Source: Paracoccaceae bacterium
Lineage (GTDB): Bacteria > Pseudomonadota > Alphaproteobacteria > Rhodobacterales > Rhodobacteraceae
Assembly (NCBI GenBank): GCA_014323785.1
Contig: JACONJ010000059.1
Location: 1 to 39,371 of the forward strand
DNA length: 39,371 nt
Reading direction: 5' to 3'
Positions 32,432 through 39,371 of this stretch are shown one piece after another (within the stretch, counting starts at the first letter, position 1; each line of letters starts with the position of its first letter). The notes beneath the pieces are model-generated. The model made no database searches and had not been told where the DNA came from. It saw nothing but the letters and a program-made list of their open reading frames with translations. Position numbers and translations under genes: made by a program.

Positions 32432-34003
32432 ATGGCAGCACCATTTGATCTGAACGACGACGACGTTGTCGCCATCATCGGCACGGGCGCAGGTGGCGGT
32501 GTGCTGGCAAACGAATTGGCCCAGAAGGGCGTTCGCGTTGTTGCGCTGGAAGCGGGTGCACGGCATGAACCGCAGGATTTCATCAACGATGAATGGGACA
32601 GCTTTGGCCAATTGGCGTGGCTGGACCCGCGCACCACGTCAGGTGACTGGCGCGTAGCCAAGGATTTTTCCGGCCTTCCGGCGTGGATTGTGAAGTCTGT
32701 GGGCGGGACCACGCAGCACTGGGCGGGTGCGTCCCTGCGGTTTCAGGACCACGAGTGGAAAGCAGCGACCACCTATGGCACCGTCCAGGGCGCAAGCCTT
32801 TTGGACTGGCCGATTGACGCGGCCGAGATGGACCCATGGTACACCAAGGCCGAGGACAAGTTGAATGTTACCCGCACGGGTGATCGTCCGGGTTTGCCAG
32901 GCAACAACAACTATCTGGTGTTTGAAGCGGGCGCGAAGGCACTTGGGTACAAAGACGTCCATACCGGGCGCATGGCCATCAACTCTGACGACAAGCGTGA
33001 CCGCCCGATGTGCCAGCAGACCGGCTTTTGTTTCCAAGGCTGCAAATGGGGTGCCAAATGGTCCGCGGGCTATGTCGATATCCCCCAGGGTGAGGCAACC
33101 GGCAACCTTGAGGTCCGAACCCAAAGCCATGCCTCACGCATCCTGCACAACGCGGCTGGCAAGGTCACGGGCGTTGAATATTTCGACACGGATGGCAATT
33201 TGCAAATGCAGAAGGCCCGGATTGTTTGCGTGGCGGGCAACTCTTTCGAAAGCCCCCGACTACTGCTGAATTCGGCCTCCTCAATGTTCCCGGACGGGCT
33301 GGCCAACAGTTCCGGCCAGGTTGGACGCAACTACATGCGCCACATGACCGGGTCGGTCTACGCAGTGTTCGACAAACCGGTGCGGATGTGGCGGGGCACG
33401 ACCATGGCGGGCATCATCCAGGATGAGGCACGGCACGACCCGTCGCGCGGCTTTGTCGGCGGCTATGAGCTGGAAACGCTTAGCCTGGGCCTGCCGTTTA
33501 TGGCAGCGTTCCTGGATCCGGGGGCGTGGGGGCGTGAATTCACGACAGCACTTGATCACTACCAGAACATGGCGGGTATGTGGATCGTGGGCGAGGATAT
33601 GCCACAGGAAACGAACCGCGTCACGCTGAACCATGACGTGATGGACAGTTACGGCTTGCCAGTGGTCAACGTTCACTTTGATGACCACCCCAATGACATC
33701 GCCATGCGCAATCACGCCTATAAACAGGGACAGGCAGTTTATGAGGCGGTGGGGGCTACCCGCACGTTCCCGACGCCGCCTTATCCGTCGACGCACAACC
33801 TCGGCACCAACCGGATGTCTGAAAACGCGCGTGACGGTGTGGTCAACAAATGGGGCCAGACCCATGACATTGCGAATCTTTTCGTTTCTGACGGATCGCA
33901 ATTCACCACGGGTGCGGCAGAAAACCCGACGCTGACCATCGTGGCCATCGCCATCCGGCAAGCGGATCATATCGCCCGTGAGATGAGCGGCCAGAAAATT
34001 TAG
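32432..34003 (+). CDS. GMC-family FAD oxidoreductase, gluconate dehydrogenase-like
   Basis: A 523-residue GMC oxidoreductase of the membrane gluconate/sorbitol dehydrogenase type. The FAD motif is IIGTGAGGGVLANELAQKG with E40 in ALEAG. SVGGTTQHWAGAS is the FAD-binding loop. The cysteine cluster MCQQTGFCFQGCKWG is typical of this subgroup. Toward the C-terminus are STHNLGTNRMS, with the active-site His region, and TTGAAENPTLTIVAIAIR. It would oxidise a sugar, polyol or sugar acid in the periplasm. AGGGAGGAC is upstream of ATG 32432. The cytochrome c subunit that usually takes the electrons is not in this block. Confidence 0.93.
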   Translation: MAAPFDLNDDDVVAIIGTGAGGGVLANELAQKGVRVVALEAGARHEPQDFINDEWDSFGQLAWLDPRTTSGDWRVAKDFSGLPAWIVKSVGGTTQHWAGASLRFQDHEWKAATTYGTVQGASLLDWPIDAAEMDPWYTKAEDKLNVTRTGDRPGLPGNNNYLVFEAGAKALGYKDVHTGRMAINSDDKRDRPMCQQTGFCFQGCKWGAKWSAGYVDIPQGEATGNLEVRTQSHASRILHNAAGKVTGVEYFDTDGNLQMQKARIVCVAGNSFESPRLLLNSASSMFPDGLANSSGQVGRNYMRHMTGSVYAVFDKPVRMWRGTTMAGIIQDEARHDPSRGFVGGYELETLSLGLPFMAAFLDPGAWGREFTTALDHYQNMAGMWIVGEDMPQETNRVTLNHDVMDSYGLPVVNVHFDDHPNDIAMRNHAYKQGQAVYEAVGATRTFPTPPYPSTHNLGTNRMSENARDGVVNKWGQTHDIANLFVSDGSQFTTGAAENPTLTIVAIAIRQADHIAREMSGQKI

Positions 34004-34042
34004 GGCTCCAAGCAGCATCGTCTCGAGGGAGGCGGATGCCCC

Positions 34043-34060
34043 CGGGACCATCCCGTTTTT
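34043..34060 (+). terminator. Rho-independent terminator after the GMC gene
   Basis: CGGGA (34043-34047), loop CCA, TCCCG (34051-34055) and five T follow, 40 bases after the GMC stop. The stem is short but the T-run is in place. The rest of the gap (34061-34331) has no gene I can support on either strand. Confidence 0.5.
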
Positions 34061-34331
34061 CAGAAAAAGTCGCCGCGTGCTTGGGCCAGGGGCAAGGCGG
34101 CGTTGATCTTTGGCCTTCAGCAGCACGTCACGGCCTGCGAAAACGCGGTTCTTAACCGGTCCGGGGTGCGTGCAATACCCCGGAACTGGCAGGGCCAGTG
34201 GATCATCGGCTGCCTCAATGCCACGCGCAAAAGCGTAACCGTGGTCGAAAAAAACCGCCATCGGCGGCGCAGGCGTCCCTCGGGGAAAAGCGCATTCCAC
34301 AGGCTGGCCGGAATATTCCCTTGCCCCGCGC

Positions 34332-34943
34332 TTACTCCCTGACCTCTGCCTTTTCGTCCCCTGGCAGGATGTATTCGGCACCTTCCCAGGGGCTCATGAA
34401 ATCGAATCGGCGATATTCCTGCACCAGTTTCACCGGCTCATAGACAACGCGCTTCAACACCTCGTCATAGCGCAGTTCGGTGTAGCCGGTGGTGGGAAAA
34501 TCCTTTCTTAGCGGATGACCACGAAAGCCGTAATCGGTCAGGATGCGCCGCAGGTCCGGATGGCCAGTGAACAGTATGCCGAACATATCAAACACCTCGC
34601 GCTCATACCAATTGGCCGAGGGATGGACGGATGTGATCGATGGGACCGCTTGCTCTTCGCGCACCCCGGCCCGAACCCGGATGCGGTGATTTTGGTACAT
34701 CGACAGCACATGCCACACCAGATCAAAGCACTTGTTCCGCGTCGGGTAATCCACTGCGGTGATATCAATCAGCGTCGAGAATTGGCAGGCACTGTCGGTC
34801 TTCAGGAATTCGAAGAACTCTACGGCCCCGGTTGCGGTAATTTCTACCGTCAATTCCCCGTTGGCAATACTGGTTCCGACGACAGCATCCGATTGCCGTT
34901 CGGCGATATGCCGGGCTGATTCGCGCAAGGCTTCTGTCATCAT
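34332..34943 (-). CDS. nuoC: NADH-quinone oxidoreductase subunit C
   Basis: A 203-residue NuoC (30-kDa subunit) of the peripheral arm. The family signature is [32 protein letters not shown] (split here: [14 protein letters not shown], then [14 protein letters not shown]), followed by [12 protein letters not shown] 34943 has AGGAGACGG just upstream. It ends GDEKAEVRE. In most relatives nuoD follows within a few bases; here the next gene on this strand is 3.25 kb away. Confidence 0.97.
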   Translation of the reverse strand: MMTEALRESARHIAERQSDAVVGTSIANGELTVEITATGAVEFFEFLKTDSACQFSTLIDITAVDYPTRNKCFDLVWHVLSMYQNHRIRVRAGVREEQAVPSITSVHPSANWYEREVFDMFGILFTGHPDLRRILTDYGFRGHPLRKDFPTTGYTELRYDEVLKRVVYEPVKLVQEYRRFDFMSPWEGAEYILPGDEKAEVRE

Positions 34944-34991
34944 GTCCGTCTCCTGGCCTTATGATCATGGTCTTGATATCACGGGCGGAAC

Positions 34992-35519
34992 CTAGCGCGT
35001 GATGGTCCCTGTGCGGCGGATTTTGCGCTGCAATTGCAGGATACCGTAAAGCAGTGCCTCTGCCGTCGGCGGGCAGCCGGGCACGTAGATGTCCACCGGC
35101 ACGATCCGGTCACAGCCGCGCACCACTGAATAGCTGTAGTGGTAATATCCGCCGCCATTGGCGCAGGAACCCATCGATATCACATAGCGCGGTTCGGGCA
35201 TCTGATCGTAAACCTTCCGCAATGCCGGGGCCATCTTGTTGGTGAGTGTACCCGCCACGATCATCACATCCGACTGCCGCGGAGAGGCACGCGGCGCAAT
35301 GCCAAAGCGTTCGGCATCATAGCGCGGCATGGAGGTATGCATCATCTCTACCGCGCAACAGGCAAGGCCAAAGGTCATCCAGTGCAGGGAACCGGTGCGC
35401 GCCCAGTTGATGATGTCCTCGGCCGAGGTCAGCAGAAAGCCCTTATCCTGCAGCTCCTGGTTCAGCTCGCTGGCTGCGCCTTCCCGGTCGGCGTCAGCGG
35501 TGTTCCGTCCTGCCATCAT
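34992..35519 (-). CDS. nuoB: NADH-quinone oxidoreductase subunit B
   Basis: A NuoB (PSST) of about 175 residues that holds cluster N2 next to the quinone site. [15 protein letters not shown] has the adjacent cysteine pair, [15 protein letters not shown] and [15 protein letters not shown] supply the other two ligands. Start ATG 35519 overlaps the nuoA stop (ATGA) and fits the usual short N-terminus; earlier in-frame starts (35525, 35546) are inside nuoA. A 48-bp spacer precedes nuoC. Confidence 0.97.
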   Translation of the reverse strand: MMAGRNTADADREGAASELNQELQDKGFLLTSAEDIINWARTGSLHWMTFGLACCAVEMMHTSMPRYDAERFGIAPRASPRQSDVMIVAGTLTNKMAPALRKVYDQMPEPRYVISMGSCANGGGYYHYSYSVVRGCDRIVPVDIYVPGCPPTAEALLYGILQLQRKIRRTGTITR

Positions 35520-35881
35520 TCCCATTCCATTGCCCCTTTTTTCCATTCATAGGTAAAGCCCGCGGCCAGAACACCTAGGAACACCATCATTGACCAAAAC
35601 GCCACCATCGAAATTTCAGAAAACGCCACAGCCCAAGGGAACAGAAATGCGATTTCCAGATCGAAGATGATGAACAGGATCGCAACCAGGTAAAACCGCA
35701 CATCAAACTTCATCCGCGCATCGTCAAAGGCGTTGAAGCCACACTCATAAGCCGAGACTTTTTCGGGGTATGGGTTGCGCACCGCCAGAACCACGGCGGC
35801 CAGGATCAGAATAAGCCCCAGCCCAACCGCCAGTGCCATCAGAATCAGAACAGGGGCGTATTCTCTCAGCAGGTCTTCCAT
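35516..35881 (-). CDS. nuoA: NADH-quinone oxidoreductase subunit A
   Basis: A 121-residue NuoA (ND3-like) with three TM helices: [20 protein letters not shown] (about 13-32), [20 protein letters not shown] (about 64-83) and [40 protein letters not shown] contains the conserved Cys loop that moves during catalysis. ATG 35881 has GAGAGGA 9 bases upstream. It begins the nuo cluster, so the promoter should be in 35882-36100. Confidence 0.97.
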   Translation of the reverse strand: MEDLLREYAPVLILMALAVGLGLILILAAVVLAVRNPYPEKVSAYECGFNAFDDARMKFDVRFYLVAILFIIFDLEIAFLFPWAVAFSEISMVAFWSMMVFLGVLAAGFTYEWKKGAMEWE

Positions 35882-36401
35882 ACCACAGTCCTCTCCGGTT
35901 GAAAACGGCGCATAAAGGACCAGTCTGATCCTGGTGCCAACACCCGTATATCCGGCGGCAAGGCGGGGGTCAAATTCCGGGTCGTGCGGCCAATTGGGCG
36001 CGTGGTCGGGACGTGCTGGCCGGGCCAGGATACTCTGGCACATGGGCCGCAACATCAGGGCAGGGGGCGTTGCAAAGACGGCCTGATGTGCGAAAGGGTG
36101 TTGACACGTTGCGAATCGCGTGGCTTGTCTTGTGTTGTGAATGCTGTGCCACCCGGTTGGGGGGGGGCATGGCCTTGGCAAGTGGCAGCCCCGGAAACAA
36201 CGGCATGCTTGGTGCCGCCCTTATCGGCGATTCGGGTGCGTTCGGGACGGGTTGCCACGATTCGGGCGTGGGCGGCGTCGAATCGGCCCGGAGGTGCCTG
36301 TGCCCCCGTGCGGTGGTGGAATTTGGGGCCTGGATGCGGGGGAAATTGGCCTTCCGGGGCCTCTGCTGGCAAAAAAGTTTGCGTTTGGGGTAAAAAAGGT
36401 G
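35882..36401. other. Intergenic region upstream of nuoA and of the RTX gene
   Basis: No gene I can support in this stretch. It separates the divergent nuoA and RTX transcripts. TTGACA occurs at 36101-36106 on the plus strand, without a good -10 at the right distance. Base composition changes from G+C-rich to A+T-richer at about 36,370, which marks the start of the RTX region. Confidence 0.45.
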
Positions 36402-36430
36402 TTGCATTGGGCAGATTAGGTGCTTATGTT
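36402..36430 (+). promoter_or_regulatory. Candidate sigma-70 promoter for the RTX gene
   Basis: TTGCAT (36402-36407) and TATGTT (36425-36430) are separated by exactly 17 bp, 94 bp before the ATG at 36524. This is the best promoter match in the leader. Confidence 0.45.
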
Positions 36431-36486
36431 ACACCCATGTGCTACGGCAGGCTTCTGGTCTTCGGGCGATTCTGCTGAAACTCTTC

Positions 36487-36504
36487 ACCGAGGATGTCTT
36501 CGGT
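36487..36504 (+). promoter_or_regulatory. Hairpin in the RTX 5' leader
   Basis: ACCGAGG and TCTTCGGT-type arms pair over 7 bp (one G:T) around an ATGT loop, 6 bases before the GGAAGGA ribosome site. It could affect translation of the RTX gene. Its loop includes an upstream in-frame ATG at 36494, which is therefore unlikely to be the start. Confidence 0.3.
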
Positions 36505-36523
36505 TAACCTGGAAGGACACGCT

Positions 36524-36814
36524 ATGACAAACTGGAATTGGGCTCAATTGGGACTTAACCTTCATGGTGGTAGTTTATGGCCTGATACTGAAGAGTTGAA
36601 AACACTGACAGCTCTTGGTATAAATTCTGCGATGTCCAGGGATGAAACCAGGGATCTCGTGCAAAAGGTTTATGATTCTCATCGCAAGAATCCTTCTACC
36701 AACAGGATTCATGATGATCATGAATATGTGAACAAGGTGTGGGGGAATGGACAGGGTGTCAATGTTATTGACTATTCCATTAGTCCGCACAATTGTTCAT
36801 GTGAACTTGCGTGA
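36524..36814 (+). CDS. RTX gene, N-terminal part before a frameshift
   Basis: ATG 36524 has GGAAGGA 6 bases upstream, the strongest start signal in the region. The 96 residues (MTNWNWAQLGLNLHGGSLWP and on) have no domain I recognise until GVNVIDYSIS, the beginning of an RTX spacer module. The frame then ends HNCSCELA and TGA TGA (36812-36817). One base away the expected continuation VHVNLRDDVDTERHLG is readable, and further on the first frame resumes as proper RTX sequence. This is therefore the 5' end of the large gene that continues to the window edge. Confidence 0.65.
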   Translation: MTNWNWAQLGLNLHGGSLWPDTEELKTLTALGINSAMSRDETRDLVQKVYDSHRKNPSTNRIHDDHEYVNKVWGNGQGVNVIDYSISPHNCSCELA

Positions 36815-36817
36815 TGA

Positions 36818-39371
36818 TGTGGATACAGAGCGTCACCTTGGCACGAATCAGGATCACCCCCGGTCTGGCGGCATTATCTTGAAGGCATCAGTCACGTCAT
36901 CGGGAGCAGGAATGCTGATGAAATCCGTGGTGACACCGGGTCCAATTTCATTGATGGCAGGGGTGGTGATGATCTCATATTCGGTGGTCTTGGCGATGAC
37001 GTTCTTGTTGGTGGTTACGGGAACGACACAATTCATGGTGGCACCGGTAATAACTGGGTTCATTACTCTTTCGCCAATAGTGGCGTGGAAGTGGATTTGT
37101 CTGAAGGCATCTTTGATGGAAAAGCCACTTATAGTGGTGGAACAGACATCCTGCAACTTATTGAGAATGTCCAGGGTTCCAGCCATAATGATACACTTAA
37201 GGGCGGGGAACTCAGCAGAGTCCCGCAAGGCATGGACGGTGATGATCAATTAATTTCTACAGGTGATCTGACACGATTGGAAGGCGGGGACGGACACGAC
37301 CTGCTGACTTCCAAAGGTAAAAATTCTACACTGGATGGAGGGAATGGCAATGATACCATTGTAAGTTCTTCAGCCAGTGATAACCTCACTGTGCAGATTG
37401 GCGGGCGCGGGCATGATGACCTTCGTGCTGCCTTTCCGGAATCGGATGCAAGAACCAGGTTCATCTTTAATGATGGAGATGGACGTGATGTGGTTTGGAA
37501 CTTCAATATTGACAGGGATGAGGTGGAGTTTGCTTCTGATGTCACATATTCAGAGCATGAAAATGGTGTGCTGGCCACATATGATGGTGGCAATTCCAGC
37601 GTTGTCTTTCGTCGTGGGCTGTCTGGACCGTCATTAGAGGATTTCTTTGTCAACGAAATTGAAGGCACCAATGGCAACGATGTTCTGACTGGCACCGATG
37701 GAATGGATAGCATCCAGGGTAATGCTGGTGACGACTCTATTGTCGGAGGACAAAGAAATGACACTCTGGCTGGTGGTGCAGGTAACGACACCCTTGACGG
37801 AGGACAAGGGCTTGACATCCTGACCGGTGGTGCAGGTGCTGACGTCTTTGTATTTGGTAATGATACCATAACCGACTTTGAAGAGGGAACGGACTTTATC
37901 TACTTCGATGTAAAAAAGGCCGATTTTGGAACTTTGAACATTAACTCGGCATTGGGCGAACCTTCGACCATTCATTGGAACGGAAAGACTCTAACGCTGG
38001 AGGGCTTAAGTAGACAAGAACTTACTTCGTCGAATCGTTTACTCTTCCTCGATACTGTGCCTAAGCCACAGACGGAACCAGAGGTTGAAGTCACGCCCGA
38101 CCCTGAACCTGAGGCTGAAGTTACACCAGATCCAGAACCGCAGCCTGCACCTGAGGTCGAGTATAATGTGACCACAGGCACAAAAGCCGATGATGCTTTG
38201 AACGGTGCCAATGGTCGGGACTCGATAAATGGGTATGCCGGAAACGATAAAATCATCGGGCGCCGGGATGATGATATCCTGACTGGCGGCAGTGGTGATG
38301 ATTCCCTTATCGGAAACACCGGAAACGACACCCTTAGAGGGAACCGTGATGACGACACCCTTATAGGTGGTCATGGGGATGATGTTCTGACCGGTGGTGA
38401 TAATGCGGACACATTTGTGTTTGCCGTAAACCATGGGAATGACACCATCACCGACTTTGAAGTCGGCACGGACTTTATCTACTTTGATGTAGATGAAGCA
38501 GATTTTGGAACCATATACACTCAAACAAGCAATACAAACGGTGAATCCACTTCAAAAATTATTTGGGGTGGAAATACCATAACACTGAACGGCATAAATA
38601 ACCCGAATTTGGTAACAATAATTCGAGATTTCCGGTATGCCGATACCAAGTCAGAACCAGAGGTTACGCCTGCTGAACCTACACCACACCACGAACCAGA
38701 GGTTACGCCTGAACCTACTCCTACACCAGAACCAGAGGCTGAAGTCACACCTGAACCCGCACCTGCTGCACCCAAGCCCCCTTATAAGGTGATCAAAGGG
38801 AATGGCAACAATAATTCGTTGACGGGCACCAATGGTCGGGATTCGATAAATGGGTTTGCCGGAAACGATAAACTCATCGGGCGTCGGGATGATGATATTA
38901 TATCCGGCGGCAGTGGTGATGATTCCCTTATCGGAAACACCGGCAACGATACCCTTAGAGGGAACCGGGGTGACGACACCCTTATAGGTGGCCATGGGGA
39001 TGATGTTCTGACTGGCGGTGCGGATGCGGACACATTTGTGTTTGGCGATACTGCCAACGGGAAAGACACCATCACTGACTTTGAGGTTGGTGTTGATGTG
39101 ATTAAAATAACTTACGGTATATCCACTAGCTATGGCAGCCTGGTCATTAACGATAGCAATGGTAATACAAGTGTTACATGGGATGGTGGATGGATCATAC
39201 TGAACGGCGTTGCCCACACGGCCCTGACAGCAGATGACTTCAACCATGTGACCGAAGCCGAAGTTGCGCCGAAACCTGAACCTGGCCCTGCCCCTGCCCC
39301 TGATCAGAAACCTGCTGCACCAGAGGTCCAATATAAGGTGATCACAGGCACAAAAACCGATGATGCTTTGA
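36818..39371 (+). CDS. Large modular RTX protein with Pro/Glu linkers, 3'-partial
   Basis: From 36818 the frame of the ATG at 36524 is open without a stop to the end of the window (851 codons), so the 3' end lies outside. The first part has GSNFIDGRGGDDLIFGG repeats and a VHYSFANSGVEVDLSEG spacer. Then comes a series of modules, each built of RTX nonapeptides, a DTFVFG/TITDFEVGTDFIYF segment and an ITLNG/LTLEG beta end, the same plan as a complete RTX C-terminus. Modules are joined by proline- and glutamate-rich linkers (EPEVEVTPDPEPEAEVTPD, near 38065-38160; 38650-38785; 39250-39330). A further module begins at the edge. The base composition is less G+C-rich than the rest of the window, suggesting transfer. 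The role is presumably a secreted repetitive surface or matrix protein. Confidence 0.8.
38210..39019 (+). repeat. Two near-identical RTX module cores
   Basis: Copy one 38210-38398 and copy two 38831-39019 are each 189 bp (63 codons), 621 bp apart, with no length difference and about 16 base differences counted by eye, many of them silent. Both encode NGRDSINGxAGNDKxIGRRD and on to DDVLTGG. A third copy starts at the window edge (GTKTDDAL). Confidence 0.8.

Noticed and set aside
31095-34331. Transposon or phage carrying the GMC block
   Set aside because: No transposase, integrase, terminal inverted repeats or attachment-site duplication could be found at either border by eye.
35984-36478. Plus-strand frames between nuoA and the RTX gene
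   Set aside because: Cysteine- and tryptophan-rich translations without family motifs or ribosome sites; treated as non-coding.

Overview
The window is G+C-rich alphaproteobacterial DNA, most likely from Rhodobacterales (Rhodobacteraceae / Roseobacter group). The evidence is the Rhodobacterales-type complex I genes with a DUF5337-like small membrane gene beside nuoF, a DUF1289 protein, a DMGDH-like FAD/GcvT fusion, a GHRB-like 2-hydroxyacid dehydrogenase and a ValRS with extra segments. All assignments come from reading the sequence and from knowledge of the families; no database search was run.

Layout. (1) 1-5.7 kb: glycine/aspartate-rich RTX (haemolysin-type Ca2+-binding) proteins. There is a 5'-truncated gene (1-1035), a second gene split by an in-frame TAA (1064-2848), an intact one on the minus strand (3926-5689), and two RTX relics flanking a small DUF1289 gene. 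(2) 6.1-18 kb: tRNA-Leu(GAG), valS, a HisC-like aminotransferase overlapping valS, a frameshifted Dam-like adenine methylase, an SH3-domain exported protein, a D-2-hydroxyacid dehydrogenase, a membrane protein whose start region is out of frame at a G7 run, a KDG-kinase-like sugar kinase and a dimethylglycine/sarcosine dehydrogenase-like enzyme. (3) 18.2-20.3 kb: a two-gene restriction-modification system, a C5-cytosine methyltransferase overlapping a putative PD-(D/E)xK nuclease. (4) 20.5-26.5 kb, minus strand: xdhC followed by the ATPase, two permeases and BMP-type binding protein of a nucleoside/purine ABC importer. (5) 26.7-35.9 kb, minus strand: complex I genes nuoA-B-C, then D-E-(small membrane genes)-F. 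Between nuoC and nuoD lies an oppositely oriented, self-contained block: VOC/glyoxalase protein, Tat-exported gluconate-dehydrogenase subunit-3-like protein and a GMC flavoprotein. (6) 36.4 kb to the end: a lower-GC, modular RTX gene with Pro/Glu linkers that runs off the right edge.

Working together: nuoA-F encode parts of NADH:quinone oxidoreductase. nuoG-N are not here, because nuoF is followed by xdhC. The xdhC/ABC block suggests purine uptake and catabolism, but xdhAB are not here either. The GMC pair suggests periplasmic oxidation of an alcohol or sugar. The RTX proteins are probably exported by a type I secretion system encoded elsewhere.

Most notable: the nuo operon is interrupted after nuoC and ends early after nuoF; a large modular RTX gene is open to the window edge and has two compensating frameshifts; and single-base lesions (in-frame stop, frameshifts, homopolymer slips) recur in accessory genes while valS, nuo and the ABC genes read cleanly. 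No clearly unknown multi-gene system was recognised. The best candidates for novelty are the modular RTX gene and the nuclease of the restriction-modification pair.
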